Assembly: GCF_029227915.1 (NCBI RefSeq)
Contig: NC_079884.1
Span: 23,624,001-23,684,000, forward strand
DNA from: Hydractinia symbiolongicarpus
Taxonomy: Eukaryota; Cnidaria; Hydrozoa; Anthoathecata; Hydractiniidae
Length of the DNA: 60,000 nt
Direction: 5' to 3'
A model generated the notes under the pieces. The model was given only the letters and a program-made list of their open reading frames with translations, was not told the DNA's origin and ran no database searches. A program made the translations under genes and the position numbers. Each line of letters starts with the position of its first letter. Position 1 is the first letter of the stretch. Positions 58,401-60,000 of the stretch are shown here, piece by piece.

Positions 58401-59662
58401 GTCCGTCCCAACGAATAACTCTTTTAATATTTCATTCTAACGTAAAGAAAAGGGTATACCTGTCCCTGCTAAAATTTATAAAGAAAATCAATCCCCTTTA
58501 ATCCAACAGCTTCTTATGTTAAATTACACCAAAAAGTATTTATTGTAAGCTGAACTGTTCTTTTAGGAAGAACTAGAAGCAGCTGATATAGATAATGATG
58601 GTTATGTCTCTTTAGAAGAATATAAAGGTATAGTTTACACCTAATATATAAAGTCTACAAGCAATATTTTAAAACTTTAGCATCGTATTCATTAGGCTAT
58701 TCTATAGGCTCTCTTCACATGCCGGATATGAAAAGATGGGATGAAAAGAAATTTCATGAAGAATATGATCTGGATAAAGATGGTAAACTGAATGTGGTAA
58801 AAACCTTTTTCGAAATAATTTTGTAGAAAATTCTATTTGGCTTTAGATCTTGTCTTTACTTACTAAAGAGAGAGAGAGAGAGGGTTGACAAAGGCTGGGA
58901 AGCAAACCATTGAGGTGTTAGTTATTAGCCGAAATTACACTGAGGTTAGTTACGATCACTTAAAGTTAAAGAGTATTTAAATGTCTATGTATGAATAGAT
59001 AATTAGGCCAAGTTACACTAACGATTGGTTAAATTAACGATAAGTTTACGTTATAGCTAGTCCAGCTTGATTTCGGCAGCTAATCAAAGACTGTAGTGAA
59101 ATAACAGGCTAAACCGAATATCTAAACCAAAAGTGACTAATGTATCGAAGACACATAGACTACTTAATTTGTAACGCAGACATTAAACTACTCTTCAGCA
59201 TTAAGTAATCAAAACTAAACTCAGTGTAAATTAAATGAACTATCAAGACGGTCAATTTTATAAAGTTTTTTCGCTCTTGGGTTGACACAATTTCATCCTT
59301 CCCACTCCTCCCCACTCCTAAAGGACTTTTCTTGCTACTTCTTATAAGAGCATTTGGTAATCTTTCACCTCCATTTCTCCATTAATTCATTTATAGAAAG
59401 AAGTCGAACTATGGAAAACACCAGAATTATTCGACAGAGCAAAATTAGAAGCTAAGCACTTAATACAAATGGCAGACGACGATAACGTATGTCTGGCGTA
59501 TTAGTAATATAAAGCCTGTATTGTCTTTCCAATCGTTTTTCATTATGGAATTAACTTTTTTAGGATGGCCGGTTATCTTCAAAGGAAATAGTTTTGCATC
59601 ATTTCGTATTTGTTGGCAGCAAAGCTACTCAATCTGGTCAAATCCTTCATGATGAATTTTAA
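55465..59662 (+). CDS. CALU: Calumenin/reticulocalbin-family (CREC) ER calcium-binding protein, seven exons
   Basis: Exons 55465-55616, 56362-56561, 58161-58333, 58567-58627, 58708-58796, 59397-59486, 59564-59662; 864 nt, 287 residues, all GT-AG and in phase. Signal peptide: residues ~1-17 (MVRFYLILFLSIKLCLC). The HKAFLG and EFDELSLEEAKRRL motifs match the calumenin N-terminus (DHDAFLG, TFDQLTPEESKERL). Six EF-hand loops: DLNKDGFITAKE, DVNFDNEVTWSE, DLNADNTLNENE, DIDNDGYVSLEE, DLDKDGKLNVKE and DDDNDGRLSSKE. Loops 2 and 3 have Asn instead of Gly at position 6 but keep acidic ligands. Ends ILHDEF: HDEF is the ER/Golgi retention signal of calumenin and SDF4. CREC proteins buffer calcium and help folding in the secretory pathway. 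Calumenin versus SDF4 versus reticulocalbin orthology needs a tree. Confidence 0.93.
55739..56120. mobile_element. MITE in intron 1 of the calumenin-like gene
   Basis: The left end AAGCCGGATCTCCACGAGGC and the right end read inward, AAGCCGGATCTCCGCAAGGC, stay similar for ~55 bp including GAGGCGGACTACTTT on both sides. ~380 bp, no ORF of its own. Confidence 0.85.
56562..58160 (+). other. Calumenin-like intron 2 with GCGAAA-rich repeats
   Basis: No exon inside. Two blocks (about 56,820-57,000 and 57,240-57,990) are rich in TTCGCGAAATTAAAT-type motifs in both orientations. Confidence 0.6.
57242..57990. mobile_element. Probable inverted-repeat element in intron 2
   Basis: The left part TGATAAATTTTTGCGGGGAT and the right part read inward, GGATAAATTTTCGCGGGGAT, continue as TAAAT(C/T)TCGC. 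Borders uncertain; about 745 bp. Confidence 0.55.
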
Positions 59663-59825
59663 AGGATTATTTTAGTTGAAACCATTTAAAAATTATTCAT
59701 CGTCCCGCGTTTCTATACCAGTGATGTTGTTTTTTGTATGCCCGTGTGATCATCAAAAGCTTTAGCGACGATTAAGCTATTGGTTAAATTTGACCAAGTT
59801 GTTATAAAATGTTTTAAAACGTATC

Positions 59826-59937
59826 TACCTTAAGTGGATAAATTTTGGCGAAGATTAAATTTGGCAAATTTCGCCAAATTAAATCCCCGCCAAATATCCT
59901 AAATTAAATACTCGCAAAAATTTATCTACTTAAGGTA
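59826..59937. mobile_element. 112-bp MITE-like hairpin downstream of the calumenin-like gene
   Basis: TACCTTAAGTGGATAAATTT pairs with the right end read inward, TACCTTAAGTAGATAAATTT, and continues TTGGCG/TTTGCG. TA borders. Shares GATAAATTTTNGCG with the larger element in intron 2, so probably the same family. Confidence 0.8.
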
Positions 59938-60000
59938 TATACTAGAACACTGCTGGTTTAAACGACTATTGGTTTTAAAAACAGTTTCAAAACGCGTTTC

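Overview
The window is eukaryotic, animal nuclear DNA. It is AT-rich, its genes are split into many short exons with GT-AG introns, and it is dense in decayed transposons. The mix of a PA14/fibronectin-III receptor with a potassium-channel-like pore, THAP and hAT transposases, and many small inverted-repeat elements suggests a cnidarian, possibly a hydrozoan. That assignment is inference. I rebuilt three host genes exon by exon. In each, reading phase is kept across every junction.

Region 1-19.1 kb (minus strand): one large receptor gene that runs off the left edge. Its 19 visible exons encode about 1,535 residues: a PA14 domain, an unassigned ~110-residue segment, nine fibronectin type III (FN3) domains, a short Cys-rich juxtamembrane segment, a first membrane helix, a pore loop with VGYGD, and a second membrane helix. 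It looks like a 2TM/1P potassium-channel pore joined to a huge adhesive ectodomain. The residue before VGYG is Arg, where potassium channels normally have Thr. The signal-peptide exon was not found.

Region 20-27 kb is a transposon graveyard. It holds a Penelope-like reverse transcriptase remnant. It also holds a THAP/HTH transposase (plus strand) and a YqaJ-nuclease ORF (minus strand), which look like the two halves of one ISL2EU-type element split by a hAT element with CAGGGTGG ends. About 27.1-31.7 kb is largely empty, apart from a duplicated Cys/Tyr peptide-like segment and a perfect 61-bp palindrome.

Region 31.8-44.8 kb (minus strand): a complete glycogen synthase gene (21 exons, 2,001 bp, 666 residues from the proposed ATG). 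It has a 15-nt microexon, a GSK3/CK2 phosphorylation ladder at its C-terminus, a (TTTA)n tract beside a 5' splice site, and a 2.6-kb minisatellite filling one intron. The minisatellite unit resembles the branch point and pyrimidine tract of that intron's own 3' end.

Region 45-55 kb is intergenic and repeat-rich: a ~770-bp inverted-repeat element, a 5'-truncated LINE, an ATAATCNGG repeat cluster, a hairpin, and a 1,275-bp element. That element has 19-bp perfect inverted repeats and TA flanks, and carries a HIRAN-like ORF opposite a broken pogo/CENP-B-type transposase N-terminus.

Region 55.5-59.7 kb (plus strand): a complete seven-exon calumenin/reticulocalbin-family gene (287 residues, signal peptide, six EF-hands, C-terminal HDEF). 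Its introns hold further small inverted-repeat elements.
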